A stretch of 64,000 nt of DNA from an uncultured Verrucomicrobiales bacterium. Its GTDB lineage: Bacteria; Verrucomicrobiota; Verrucomicrobiia; Verrucomicrobiales; Akkermansiaceae. The position numbers and the translations under genes were made by a program. This document shows, piece after piece, positions 44,075 through 52,982 of this stretch. Every line of letters starts with the position of its first letter. The stretch's first letter is position 1. The stretch covers positions 1-64,000 of the forward strand of contig CALGJQ010000006.1 of the NCBI GenBank assembly GCA_937928545.1, in the 5' to 3' direction. The notes beneath the pieces are model-generated. The model was given only the letters and a program-made list of their open reading frames with translations, was not told the origin of the DNA and searched no databases.

Positions 44075-45004
44075 ATGAAGGAAGAGGTTGGCGATATCAC
44101 TCTGGGTGATCTGAAAAAATGGCCACTTTCGGTGAGGGTGATGATTGGGCTAGGGATGGTCGTGTTTTTTGTGATCTTTGCGTTTTATCCGGCTTATCCA
44201 ATGACCGCTGGAAGATCTTTGGTGGGGTGGACTTGGGCGGCTTGTAATTCATACAATGGTTTTCTCCATGGGCGCTTGGTGCCTTTGATTTTTCCGTGGA
44301 TGATTTGGTGGGCTTGGAGGTGTCGGAAGGAAGAGGTGGTGAAGCCTTCTTACTGGGGTTTGATTTGGGTGTGCTTTGCGCTGATTTTATTTTGGGCCTC
44401 AATGAGGTCGGTTCAGCCGCGATGGGCTTTGTTTGGGATGCCGCTTTTAGTGATTGGGTTGGCGCAGTATTTGTTTGGGGGAAGGATTGCGAAGGCGGTG
44501 GTGTTTCCGGCGTTCTTTCTGTGGTTTGCGATTCCGGTGCCGGGGTTAGAGGCGTTTCTGAGGGGGCAGTGGACCGAAGATGTCATTGAAGTGGCCGTGA
44601 TGGTAGGGGGATGGTGCGGGATGAGCTTGGTGAGGCAAGGTCGCACTGTGATTGAGACAGGCACTGACATACATTTTGCCTTTGGATGAAGTGGTGGAAT
44701 TCGGTTTATCATCTGGACGGTGATGATAGGGGCGTGTGTGGCCTATTTTGGATTGAAGAGTGGCGTTAGACGGGTGTCTTTGCTTGTTGTTTCAATTTCG
44801 CTGATCTTTATCTCGGCGGTTACTCGATTGGTGATGTTGTTTGGTTTAGCAAGTCATGGCAAAGACGAATGGGCAAAGTATCTGTATCACGATTGGATGT
44901 CTGTATTTCAGTTTCTCTTTGTGGTGGGGACAATGTTTGTAATCCGCTGGGTGATACTGAAATGGTGGCCAGTTCGTGTGCCCAGAGCGTCGGGGGGAAT
45001 GTAG
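44075..45004 (+). CDS. Exosortase-like membrane transpeptidase with in-frame UGA at the catalytic-Cys position
   Basis: A 310-codon frame interrupted by a single TGA at codon 205 (44687-44689); the second half stays in exactly the same frame to TAG 45002-45004. The 309 residues form about eight membrane helices with the exosortase outline. AIPVPGLEAFLRG, then MSLVRQGRTVIE, correspond to the segment before the active site. The codon after FAFG is TGA, followed by SGGIRFI, where the family has the nucleophile in A-C-S-G-x-R. The other two conserved catalytic residues follow: Arg251 in SAVTRLVMLFG and His272 in KYLYHDWMSVFQF. A hairpin lies downstream of the TGA. Either UGA encodes selenocysteine or the gene is inactivated by a nonsense mutation at its nucleophile. 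Exosortases cleave and anchor C-terminally tagged exported proteins; no tagged target is in this window. Confidence 0.72.
44705..44730 (+). promoter_or_regulatory. Candidate bacterial SECIS-like hairpin
   Basis: TATCATC (44707-44713) pairs perfectly with GATGATA (44722-44728), extendable by two U-G pairs, around an eight-base loop TGGACGGT. The loop begins 24 bases after the in-frame TGA and has G at its second position. Both fit the known bacterial SECIS pattern. Found by eye; not scored. Confidence 0.45.
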
Positions 45005-45074
45005 TCGAAAGCTTTGCTTTTGATTGGGCGCTGGTTGGTTCTCGCGATGCACCAAAAGCGAAGCTTTCGGCTAC
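45001..45074. repeat. 21-bp inverted repeat after the exosortase-like gene
   Basis: Arms 45001-45021 and 45054-45074 are inverted copies with 19 of 21 matches, each containing CGAAAGCTT-like sequence, and enclose 32 bases. The left arm starts at the gene's stop codon. It could be a transcript-end structure or a small mobile-element remnant. Confidence 0.7.
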
Positions 45075-45107
45075 GGTTCTCTTGCGGTGGGGTGGAGGTC
45101 CTGAGGC

Positions 45108-45449
45108 TTAGATTTTTTTGACGAAGCCGGATTTGAGCTTCATGGGGCCGATGCCGTCGACTTTGCAGTCGATGTCGTGGTCGGCACCGGGGGTGATGCG
45201 GATGTTTTTGACTTTGGTTCCGATCTTGAGGGTGGTGGAGGTGCCTTTGACTTTGAGGTCTTTGGTGAGTTGGACGGAGTCGCCGTTGTTGAGTTCGTTG
45301 CCGTGGGCATCGCGGAGGATGGCGGCTTCGGCCGCAGCGGCTGCTTCTTCGGCGGACCATTCATGGTTGCAGTCAGGGCAAGCGAAGAGGGGGCCGTTTT
45401 CGTAGGCGTATTCGGAGTTGCACTCGGGGCAGTTTGGGATGGTGGACAT
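45108..45449 (-). CDS. yjdM: YjdM/PhnA-type zinc-ribbon protein
   Basis: A 113-residue protein matching YjdM (formerly PhnA). The N-terminal zinc ribbon has CPEC and CPDC (Cys7, Cys10, Cys24, Cys27). The C-terminal SH3-like domain has [23 protein letters not shown] and ends with the conserved [11 protein letters not shown]. The name links it to phosphonate use, but its function is not established. Ends 4 bases from the sulfatase-gene side of the gap and shares its orientation. Confidence 0.95.
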   Translation of the reverse strand: MSTIPNCPECNSEYAYENGPLFACPDCNHEWSAEEAAAAAEAAILRDAHGNELNNGDSVQLTKDLKVKGTSTTLKIGTKVKNIRITPGADHDIDCKVDGIGPMKLKSGFVKKI

Positions 45450-45453
45450 GTGA

Positions 45454-47331
45454 CTAGGGGACTTTGTTGGTGGTGCCTTCGAGGTCGTTGACGGCTTTAT
45501 TGGCGACGCGGACGATGTATTTGTTGGGCTGGTTTTTGAGGGCTTTTTTTAGGGCGGGGAGCGCGGGGCGGGCTTGTTCGCCAGCTTCGTCTAGGGCGAT
45601 GGCGGCGTGGAGGCGGGACCATTGCTCGGGGGATTGGAGGGATTTGGAGAGTTGGTCGAGGGCTAGTTTGTGATCGAGTGGGTATTTGAGTAAGGCACGT
45701 GCTGCGGCGATGCGGACGACTTCAGATGGTTCTGATTTGAGGGATTCAAGTAGAGTTAGGTAGATTTGGTCGGACATGAAACGAATACTCGCATTTCCAA
45801 ATCCGATTGCAGCCCAGTAGCGGACGGCTGAATCGGCATCTTTCATGCCCGCTAAAAGATCGTCGCTGGTGGCTTCGGGATCTGAGGCGAGACCTGCCAT
45901 TTTGCCAAGGCGTTCTGGGAGGGTTTTGTCGGTGGTGTTGGCGAGGATGGCGTAGCGGGAGCCGGCTTTCTTTTCGCGGAGTTCCATTTCGGGTTCTGGG
46001 ATGAGTCCGAGGTCGCGGGTTTCTTTGATCCACTGGATGTGGGCTTGGCGGAGACGGATGAGGGTTTCCTTTTGGGCGGGGTCGGTGGCGAGGTTGTTGA
46101 TTTCGTGGGGGTCGTTTTGGAGGTCGTAGAGTTCTTCGGTGGGTTTTTGGTCGGCCATGAAGAGTTTCATGGCGGCGGGCATTTTTTCTTCTTTGGCGAC
46201 GCGGCGGAGTTCTCTCATGGTGGCTCCTTTTTCGGGAGTGTTCATGTATTGGAAGTAGGGCTTGAGTGGTTCGTAGTTGCGGATGTAGCGGTAGCGTTTG
46301 TCGCGGACGCTGCGGATGATGTCGTAGCGTTCGTCAATGCGGTCGCGGGCTCCGTAGATGTAGTCGCGGGGTGGGGTGAGATTTTTCCCGAGGAAGGCGC
46401 AGCCTTGGGTGATGGGTGAGGCGGGGAGTCCGGCGAGGTTGAGGGCGGTGATGCCGAAGTCGAGGGAGCTGATGAGTTGGTCGTCGGTGGTGCCGGGTTT
46501 GGCTTGGTCGGCGGTGCGGAATTTTTCGGGGATGTGGACGATGAGGGGGACGCGGGTGCCGGAGTCGTAGAGCCAGCGTTTGGCGCGGGGGAGGCCGACG
46601 CCGTGGTCGGACCAGTAGACGATGATGGTGTTTTCGTAGAGGCCGGCGTCTTTGAGTTGTTGGATGTGGTCACCGACCCAGGTGTCCATCGCGGTGATGA
46701 GTTCGTAGTTACGTTTCCAGTCTTCGCGGACGGTAGGGGTGTCGGGGTAGTAGGGAGGGAGGTTGGTGAACTTTGAAGGATCTTGGCGTTCGCCGGGGGA
46801 GAGATCTTGGGTGACTTTTTGATATTTCGATTCTCCGGCGATGCCGCTTTCGTGACAGCCGGTGAAGTTGAAGACGGCGAAGAAGGGTTTGGTTTTGTCG
46901 TTGTTGTTTTTCCAGTGGGCTTTGCTGCTGCTGGCGTCCCAGGTGTCTTTTGATTCTTTGAATTGGTAGTCCTTTTTTGAGTTGTTGGTGCAGTAGTATC
47001 CGGCTTGGCGGAGGTAGGCGGGGAAGGCCTTGATGGAGTCGGGCATGGTGGCGCTGCTGCGCATGTGCATGGTTCCGATGGTGGTTTGATACATACCGGT
47101 GATGATGGTGGAGCGGCAAGGTGCGCAGACTCCGGCGGCGGTGTAGGCGTTGGTGTATCGGACGCCGGTTTTGGCGAGTTGGTCGAGGTGCGGGGTGATG
47201 GCGTGGGGATCGCCGTAGCAGCCGAAGTGGGCGTTGATGTCCTCGGCGGAGAGCCAGAGGATGTTGGGGCGGTCGGCGGCGGAGAGGGGTAGGGTGAAGA
47301 GGAGGAAAAAGATAAAGAGGAGGGTTTTCAT
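45454..47331 (-). CDS. Secreted sulfatase with C-terminal HEAT-like repeats
   Basis: A 625-residue exported sulfatase. The signal peptide is [19 protein letters not shown]. The formylglycine site is [12 protein letters not shown] with Cys69 and Arg73, fitting the CxPxR modification motif. Metal-binding residues start at [10 protein letters not shown]. The segment [10 protein letters not shown] resembles S1_8 (heparan N-sulfatase-like) enzymes. After about residue 470 come HEAT-like repeats ([37 protein letters not shown]). It probably desulfates an algal or host polysaccharide. A separate maturase is needed, and none is in the window. Confidence 0.92.
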   Translation of the reverse strand: MKTLLFIFFLLFTLPLSAADRPNILWLSAEDINAHFGCYGDPHAITPHLDQLAKTGVRYTNAYTAAGVCAPCRSTIITGMYQTTIGTMHMRSSATMPDSIKAFPAYLRQAGYYCTNNSKKDYQFKESKDTWDASSSKAHWKNNNDKTKPFFAVFNFTGCHESGIAGESKYQKVTQDLSPGERQDPSKFTNLPPYYPDTPTVREDWKRNYELITAMDTWVGDHIQQLKDAGLYENTIIVYWSDHGVGLPRAKRWLYDSGTRVPLIVHIPEKFRTADQAKPGTTDDQLISSLDFGITALNLAGLPASPITQGCAFLGKNLTPPRDYIYGARDRIDERYDIIRSVRDKRYRYIRNYEPLKPYFQYMNTPEKGATMRELRRVAKEEKMPAAMKLFMADQKPTEELYDLQNDPHEINNLATDPAQKETLIRLRQAHIQWIKETRDLGLIPEPEMELREKKAGSRYAILANTTDKTLPERLGKMAGLASDPEATSDDLLAGMKDADSAVRYWAAIGFGNASIRFMSDQIYLTLLESLKSEPSEVVRIAAARALLKYPLDHKLALDQLSKSLQSPEQWSRLHAAIALDEAGEQARPALPALKKALKNQPNKYIVRVANKAVNDLEGTTNKVP

Positions 47332-47361
47332 TTCTTGTAAAAAGGTGGTGGCTTACTCGGA

Positions 47362-47895
47362 CTAAAGTCCAAGCTCCGTAAGAGGTGGTGGAGGGACGGT
47401 AGAGCCTTGCTTGGTGAGAAGTTCCGCAAGAAAGTTCCGATCAAAAGCGTCCTTGTCTCGGTAGGTTTGCTTGGTCCACCAGAGAAGTTTTGGGCTGGCG
47501 AAGGGGATTGGGACACCTTGAATTTCGTGCCAGATAATTTCGCTTTTGGCTTCTGCAAAGGTAACTCCACAAGCGCTAGCCATGAGATCGACCGTGATCT
47601 CGTCACAAATTCGGACGACGGTATATTCTGCAATTTCGCTTGGTTTGATGGTTTGAGCCGCTTGGTCCTCAAGAATCATGAGGGAATCTAACGCGAGTCT
47701 GGCGTTGTCGGGGTGGGAGTCTAAAAGGATATCGAGATCAAAAGTGGCACGGGTGTGTCCGGCGTGAATGACGGCAAAGCCTCCGACGATGACATAGGAA
47801 ACTTTTCTGGAATTCAGTTCGCGAGCGATGTTGACGAGATCCTCTACACGAGGCTCGCGACATGGCTCTAACGAATCAGATTCTCCATCCACCAT
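47362..47895 (-). CDS. Minimal nucleotidyltransferase (toxin-antitoxin type)
   Basis: A 177-residue nucleotidyltransferase. The core GGFAVIHAGHTRATFDLDILL shows the GGxA start and the DxD metal motif; a third acidic residue is in EITVDLMAS. The N-terminal 15 residues are weakly conserved, so translation may start later. It overlaps the small upstream gene by 28 bases. The pair resembles AbiEii- or MNT-type modules in which such enzymes modify tRNA or a partner protein. Activity is inferred. Confidence 0.8.
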   Translation of the reverse strand: MVDGESDSLEPCREPRVEDLVNIARELNSRKVSYVIVGGFAVIHAGHTRATFDLDILLDSHPDNARLALDSLMILEDQAAQTIKPSEIAEYTVVRICDEITVDLMASACGVTFAEAKSEIIWHEIQGVPIPFASPKLLWWTKQTYRDKDAFDRNFLAELLTKQGSTVPPPPLTELGL

Positions 47896-48098
47896 TGGTC
47901 AGCTTCTTCGTGAGATTTGAATCTAAAAACTCCTTTTGGCGTCTTAAGATTACGTTTGCGAATTTGAAGAGCGGTCTTGGCAATCCCCAAGCCAACCCTG
48001 AGAGACTCTTCTCCCGGTTCTATCGGCCTGCGGCGTCCGACCACTTTTGCTCGCGGATCACCTGTTTCGACTAGCTCGTTCATAGTTGGAACATACAC
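47868..48098 (-). CDS. Small basic protein preceding the nucleotidyltransferase
   Basis: A 76-residue protein; the ATG at 48083 (MNELVETGDPRAK) may be the true start. It is basic in the middle (GIAKTALQIRKRNLK) and ends GVFRFKSHEEADQWWMENLIR. It precedes and overlaps the nucleotidyltransferase, as partner genes of toxin-antitoxin pairs do. No family recognised. Confidence 0.65.
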   Translation of the reverse strand: MYVPTMNELVETGDPRAKVVGRRRPIEPGEESLRVGLGIAKTALQIRKRNLKTPKGVFRFKSHEEADQWWMENLIR

Positions 48099-48126
48099 GA
48101 TTAGATGATGAACTGCACGTAGAGAT

Positions 48127-50004
48127 TTAGCTGGGGGTGTTAGCTTTGACTTCTTCGAGGAATTCCCAGCGGAGGAGGAGGTCGTCGGCGATTTTTTTGG
48201 CGGCTTCGAGTTCGGCCATGACGAGGGGGATTTGTTCGTGGTCGGTTTGGACTTCGGGGGAGGAGAGTTTTGCTTGGAGGGCGGTGACGGCTTCGTCGGA
48301 GGCCATGACTTTGTCTTCGAGGGTTTCGAGTTCGGCGGCTTCGGCTAGGGTGAGTTTGCGTGGCTTGTCTTTCTGAGCAGCGGTGCGTTTTTTGGCCTGG
48401 CGGTTGGCGGCGGTGGCTTGGGCGCGGGCGGCGTTTTCGCGGGCTTGGCGTTTCTCTAGGTAGTAGGAGAAGTTGCCGGGGGTGACTTTGACTCCGTCGT
48501 CTTCGAAGGCGACGATTTGGTCGCAGATGCGGTCGAGGAAGTAGCGGTCGTGTGAGACGCAGATGATGGTGCCGGGGAAGGCGGCTAGGGCCTCTTCCAA
48601 CATGCGGAGGGATTGGAGGTCGAGGTCGTTGGTGGGCTCATCGAGAACGATGAGGTTGCCGCCGGTTTTGAGGACCTTGGCGAGCATGAGGCGGGCGCGT
48701 TCGCCACCGGAGAGGAGGTCGACGCGTTCGTTGATGCGGTCGTCTGAGAAGAGGAAGCGTTTGAGGTAGGCGCGGGCGCCGATGGTTTCTTCTCCGAAGT
48801 TGATTTTTTCGTTTCCGTCGGAGATCTCGTCGAGGAGGGAGCCGGTGCCATCGAGCTGCATGCGCGATTGGTCGATGTAATTGATTCTGACCTGCTTGCC
48901 GAGGACGGCGGTGCCGGAGGTGGGTTCGAGTTGGTCGAGGCAGATTTTTAGGAGGGTGGTTTTTCCGACGCCATTTTTCCCGACGATGCCGGTGCATTGG
49001 CCTTCTTCGAGGGAGAGGTTGAGGTGGCGGAAGAGGGTGCGATCGCCGAGGGTGATGGAGACGTCTTCGAGGTCGACGATGGTGTTGCCGAGGCGGGGTG
49101 GAGGTGGAATGAGGAGGTCCATTTCGCCTTCTTTGACGGGGGCGTCCTTGTCCTTAATTTTGTAGAAGGCATCGACCCGCGAGCGGGACTTGGTGGTGCG
49201 GGCTTTAACTCCGGCTTTGACCCACTTGAGTTCTTCTTTGAGGAATTTTTGGCGCTTGCTTTCGGCATTTTCGGCGATGCCTTGGCGGACGGCTTTGGAC
49301 TCTAGGAAAGCGGTGTAGTTGCCGGGGTGGGAGTAGGCCTTGCCATCGGAGATCTCGATGATGCGGGTGGCGATGACGTTGAGGAAGTAGCGATCGTGGG
49401 TGACGAAGATGACGGCGCCGCCGTAGGTCTTGAGGAAGTCTTCTAACCAACGGATGGACTCGGAGTCGAGGTGGTTGGTGGGCTCGTCGAGGAGGAGGAG
49501 GTCGGGTTGGGAGGCGAGGGCGCGGCAGAGGGCGACGCGTCGTTTTTCTCCACCAGAGAGGGGGCCGGTCTCGGTTTCGAGGGGTGGGGTGCCGAGGGCG
49601 TTTGAGAGGGAGGTGATGCGGGCATCGAGGTCCCAGCCATCGGTGTGTTCGATGAGGGTGAGGAGTTCGTCGAGTTCGGTTTCGGTGCCGTCGCCATTTT
49701 CGTAGCGGGAGATGGCGTCGACGACGTCGGCAGCTCCGGCGGCGATGTTGTCGTAGACGGAGAGATTTGGATCGAGTTCGAATTCCTGAGGGAGGTAGCC
49801 GATGCGGAGGGTCTTGCGTTTTGAGATGTCGCCGGAGTCGGCTTGGTTCTCGTCCGCGATGATTTTGAGGAGGGAGGTTTTACCGCAGCCGTTGCGACCG
49901 ACGAGCCCGACTTTTTCGCCAGCGGCGACGGCGAAGGTGACGCCATCGAGGAGGGTTTGGTGGCCGTAGGCGAGGCGGAGTTCGTTGGCGGAAAGGAGAG
50001 TCAT
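48127..50004 (-). CDS. ABC-F family ATPase (Uup-like)
   Basis: A 625-residue soluble protein with two ATP-binding cassettes and no membrane segments. Walker A motifs are GRNGCGKTS (about 37) and GKNGVGKTT (about 345); signatures are LSGGEKRRV and LSGGERARL; both DEPTNHLD and DEPTNDLD Walker B motifs are present. The inter-domain arm contains KSRSRVDAFYKI. A Lys/Ala-rich linker and coiled coil end the protein, as in Uup. ABC-F proteins act on the ribosome or on DNA-precise excision. Confidence 0.93.
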   Translation of the reverse strand: MTLLSANELRLAYGHQTLLDGVTFAVAAGEKVGLVGRNGCGKTSLLKIIADENQADSGDISKRKTLRIGYLPQEFELDPNLSVYDNIAAGAADVVDAISRYENGDGTETELDELLTLIEHTDGWDLDARITSLSNALGTPPLETETGPLSGGEKRRVALCRALASQPDLLLLDEPTNHLDSESIRWLEDFLKTYGGAVIFVTHDRYFLNVIATRIIEISDGKAYSHPGNYTAFLESKAVRQGIAENAESKRQKFLKEELKWVKAGVKARTTKSRSRVDAFYKIKDKDAPVKEGEMDLLIPPPPRLGNTIVDLEDVSITLGDRTLFRHLNLSLEEGQCTGIVGKNGVGKTTLLKICLDQLEPTSGTAVLGKQVRINYIDQSRMQLDGTGSLLDEISDGNEKINFGEETIGARAYLKRFLFSDDRINERVDLLSGGERARLMLAKVLKTGGNLIVLDEPTNDLDLQSLRMLEEALAAFPGTIICVSHDRYFLDRICDQIVAFEDDGVKVTPGNFSYYLEKRQARENAARAQATAANRQAKKRTAAQKDKPRKLTLAEAAELETLEDKVMASDEAVTALQAKLSSPEVQTDHEQIPLVMAELEAAKKIADDLLLRWEFLEEVKANTPS

Positions 50005-50111
50005 GGGAATGGACGATTTGTAGAATGCAGAATGAACAAATGATGCTGCTGAAACCGGAGGGGAGGTAGTCGGGGGAGGGGGGATTGTCGAGAGTTAGGC
50101 GTTTTGCTTGG

Positions 50112-50150
50112 TTGGGGGAGGTCTCACGCAGAGTAGCAGAGCAGCGGAGG
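50112..50150. repeat. Third copy of the TCTCACGCAGAG-type repeat
   Basis: TTGGGGGAGGTCTCACGCAG and a following AGCAGAGCAGCGGAGG segment match the copies at 43921-44008, 6 kb away. Confidence 0.7.
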
Positions 50151-50237
50151 GACTTAGGACTTGGGGCTTAGGTTTTGGAGGGGGTGAACCGCTAAGGCGC
50201 TAAGATGGGAAGTTTTTAAGCTTTGGTTGAGGGGAGG

Positions 50238-50327
50238 TTGAGGGGCTTGGGTTTTGGTGGACAGAGGTTGAGGGGCTTGGGTTGAGGGGGACAGATGTTG
50301 AGGGGCTTGGGTTGTGGTGGACACTCT
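50238..50327. repeat. 30-base tandem repeat, three units
   Basis: Units start at 50238, 50268 and 50298, each with TTGAGGGGCTTGGGTT followed by a GGGGGACA- or GGTGGACA-like half. The period is exactly 30. Confidence 0.85.
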
Positions 50328-50348
50328 GGAGAGGTGTCCCTCCGTGCG

Positions 50349-51506
50349 CTATTTTGAGATGGTGAAGATTTTGCCGTCGTGGGAGAGGATGAGGAGTTCT
50401 CCTTGGGCGTCTTCGACGAAGGCGGTGGGTTTGAATTGCCTTTGGGACTCGGGGCGGGTGAAGATTTTTTGATTGGTGGTTTTTTCGTTCTGGTGATCGA
50501 GGGCCCAGAGGGTGCCGAAGCCCCAGTCGCCGTAGATGTATTGGCCTTGGAGGGAGGGGACGGCTTTGCCACGATAGTGGAGGCCGCCAGTGATGGAGAT
50601 GCCGCTGAGGCGGTCGTATTGGTGGATGGGGTCGATGAATTTGGCGTCTTTTGGGGGCTTGTCATCGTGAGCGTTGGCGGGGTGGGTGGCTTCGAGGTAG
50701 GACCAGCCGTAGTTGCCGCCGTTTTTGATGATGTTGATTTCTTCGTAGGCTCCTTGTCCGACGTCGGCGAGCCAGAGTTCCTTGGTTTTTGGGTGGAAGT
50801 TCATGCCCCAAGGGTTGCGGAGGCCGAGAGCGAAGATTTCGGGATGGTGACCGGGCTTGTCTAGGAAGGGGTTATCGGAAGGGAATCCGTAGGGGCGATT
50901 TCCGCTGGTGGTGTTGACATCGATGCGGAGAATTTTGCCGTTGAGCACGAAGGTGTTTTGAGAGAGGCGGTGAGGGTCATTGGCTTTTCCGCCATCGCCT
51001 ACGCCGATGTAGAGGAAGCCATCGGGTCCGAAGAGGAGGTTTCCGGAGTTGTGGTTCCAGTAGGGTTGAGGGATGTTGAGAAGGATTCGCTCGGTGCTGG
51101 GGTCGGCTCTGGCGGGGTTGTCGGCAGCGGTTTGCATTTCGCTGATGACGGTGTGTTTGGGGTCTTGGAGGGTGTAGTGGAGGTAGAATTTTCGGTTCTT
51201 GGCGTAGTCGGGATGAAAGGCGAGTCCGAGGAGGCCTTCTTCGAATTGCTTTTTGATGAGGGGGCGGTCGGTGAGGTCGAGAAAGGTGATTTCTTCAGCG
51301 GATGAGCGGTCTTTTGGGAGGATGGTGATTTTTCCGAATTGCTGGACGAGGAAGAGTCGGTCAGAGCCATCGGGCGGAATGGCGAGATCGACGGGAAGCT
51401 TGATCTTCTGATTGGGGAAGGCCGGCGTGAGTTTGAGCTCGATCGAGGCGAAGATGGAAGGTGCGGTTAGCGCTAGAATCGCCAGAGGGGCGAGAAGGAA
51501 TCTCAT
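50349..51506 (-). CDS. Secreted PQQ-dependent sugar dehydrogenase-like beta-propeller
   Basis: A 385-residue exported protein (signal MRFLLAPLAILALTAPSIFA) of the glucose/sorbosone dehydrogenase (GSDH, HHIP-like) family. The six-bladed propeller shows LVQQFGKITIL, EGLLGLAFHPDY, DGFLYIGVGDGG, ALGLRNPWGMNF and GDWGFGTLWAL, all typical. It would oxidise a sugar in the periplasm if PQQ is bound; substrate unknown. No PQQ synthesis genes nearby. Confidence 0.9.
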   Translation of the reverse strand: MRFLLAPLAILALTAPSIFASIELKLTPAFPNQKIKLPVDLAIPPDGSDRLFLVQQFGKITILPKDRSSAEEITFLDLTDRPLIKKQFEEGLLGLAFHPDYAKNRKFYLHYTLQDPKHTVISEMQTAADNPARADPSTERILLNIPQPYWNHNSGNLLFGPDGFLYIGVGDGGKANDPHRLSQNTFVLNGKILRIDVNTTSGNRPYGFPSDNPFLDKPGHHPEIFALGLRNPWGMNFHPKTKELWLADVGQGAYEEINIIKNGGNYGWSYLEATHPANAHDDKPPKDAKFIDPIHQYDRLSGISITGGLHYRGKAVPSLQGQYIYGDWGFGTLWALDHQNEKTTNQKIFTRPESQRQFKPTAFVEDAQGELLILSHDGKIFTISK

Positions 51507-51637
51507 AAAGAGAGAGTGGGTGTTGGGATTCTTGGGGTCAATTTCTGAATAAGATTAGGATTTTTTTGGCGAGGGGTGATTTTGTAGGTGTGATTTCGAT
51601 TGCGACCCGCGCTTGGCCTCGCTATCTCGTCCCCATC

Positions 51638-52867
51638 ATGGCTCGTATCAACGAAAACTTCCAGAAGCTCAAAGCAGGTTACCTCTTTCCCGAAATCGCT
51701 CGTCGCGTCAATGCTTACACTGACGCTGAACCGGAGAAGGCAAAGCGTCTGATCCGTTGTGGAATTGGTGACGTGACGGAACCGGTGCCGGTGGCGGCTC
51801 GGGAAGCGATGAAGAAGGCGGTGGACGAGCTGGGTGATCGTGGGAGCTTTCGTGGTTATGGCCCGGAGCAGGGGTATCCTTTCCTTCGTGAGTCAATTGC
51901 TCAGAATGCCTATGAGGGTTTGGGGATCGAGGCAGGGGATATTTACGTTTCTGACGGATCCAAGTGTGATTCGGGTAACATCCTAGATATCTTTGGTCAG
52001 GGAAATAAGATTGCGGTGACGGATCCGGTCTATCCCGTTTATGTGGATACCAATGTCATGGCGGGTAATACTGGCGAGGCAAATGAGGCTGGTGAGTATG
52101 AGGGTTTGATCTATCTCAAGTGTACTGCTGAGAATGGTTTTGTGCCGGCGATTCCTGAGGAGAAAGTGGATCTCATCTATCTTTGCTATCCGAATAATCC
52201 GACGGGAACGACGGCGACTCGGGAGCAATTGGAAGAGTGGGTTGCTTATGCACTTAAGAATGATGCCGTGATTCTCTATGATGCGGCCTATGAGGCCTTC
52301 GTTCAGGATGATTCGATTCCACGTTCGATCTATGAAATTGAAGGAGCTCACAAATGCGCGATCGAGTTTCGTTCGTTTTCTAAGAATGGTGGATTTACTG
52401 GTGTGCGTTGTGCCTACACCGTGATCCCTGAAACAGTCACGGGAAGCACGGGATCGGGTGAAAGAGTTCCACTGAAGGATCTCTGGGGGCGTCGTCATTC
52501 CACGAAGTTTAACGGAGCTAGCTATCCGGTTCAGCGTGGTGCGGAAGCGATTTATTCGGAGGCTGGAAAAGCTGAGGTTGCTGAATTGGTAAAGCACTAC
52601 ATGACGAATGCGAAGCTCCTCAGGGAAGCCTGTGAAGGACTTGGTCTGAAAGTCTGGGGTGGTGAAAATGCCCCTTATGTCTGGGTTGGCTGTCCTGAGG
52701 GCGTCACAAGCTGGGGGATGTTCGACAAGATGCTCGAAGGAGCGCAAGTGGTGGTGACTCCTGGTGCCGGTTTTGGTGCTGCGGGAGAGGGCTTCTTCCG
52801 GATTTCAGCGTTCAATTCCCGCGAAAACGTCGAGGAGGTTTGTCGCCGACTTTCTAGCATGGTTTAG
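51638..52867 (+). CDS. dapL: LL-diaminopimelate aminotransferase
   Basis: A 409-residue PLP aminotransferase that makes LL-diaminopimelate from tetrahydrodipicolinate in one step, the route used by Chlamydia, plants and some bacteria. ATG 51638 gives the family start [19 protein letters not shown]; upstream codons are not conserved. The PLP lysine is Lys249 in [12 protein letters not shown], and [11 protein letters not shown] and YDAAYEAF are diagnostic. The length fits exactly. It supports a meso-diaminopimelate peptidoglycan. Confidence 0.96.
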   Translation: MARINENFQKLKAGYLFPEIARRVNAYTDAEPEKAKRLIRCGIGDVTEPVPVAAREAMKKAVDELGDRGSFRGYGPEQGYPFLRESIAQNAYEGLGIEAGDIYVSDGSKCDSGNILDIFGQGNKIAVTDPVYPVYVDTNVMAGNTGEANEAGEYEGLIYLKCTAENGFVPAIPEEKVDLIYLCYPNNPTGTTATREQLEEWVAYALKNDAVILYDAAYEAFVQDDSIPRSIYEIEGAHKCAIEFRSFSKNGGFTGVRCAYTVIPETVTGSTGSGERVPLKDLWGRRHSTKFNGASYPVQRGAEAIYSEAGKAEVAELVKHYMTNAKLLREACEGLGLKVWGGENAPYVWVGCPEGVTSWGMFDKMLEGAQVVVTPGAGFGAAGEGFFRISAFNSRENVEEVCRRLSSMV

Positions 52868-52982
52868 TTAGGAATTCTTAAAGGATATTTTTATAAATTC
52901 CAGTTCGCGGAGCTAAAAATTCGTGTATCATTTTCGCGACGTCGTTTGGTTTTGGTTTTCAAACTTTAGTGACTTTTCGAAA

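Larger units (their letters stand above)
50005..50348. other. Gene-free gap with repeats
   Basis: No coding frame is credible here. The gap holds a TCTCACGCAGAG-type element (50112-50150), an AACCGCTAAGGCGCTAAG motif (about 50187-50204), three 30-base tandem repeats (50238-50327) and a palindrome GGACAC/GTGTCC around TCTGGAGAG (50319-50340). Confidence 0.75.

Noticed and set aside
44720..45004. Reading the second half of the exosortase-like frame as a separate 94-residue gene
   Set aside because: It is in the same frame as the first half, its proposed start is an internal valine codon in a membrane helix, and it carries the family's Arg and His active-site residues.
50319..50340. Palindrome GGACAC/GTGTCC as a terminator of the propeller gene
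   Set aside because: No T run follows on either strand, so it is better treated as a repeat element.
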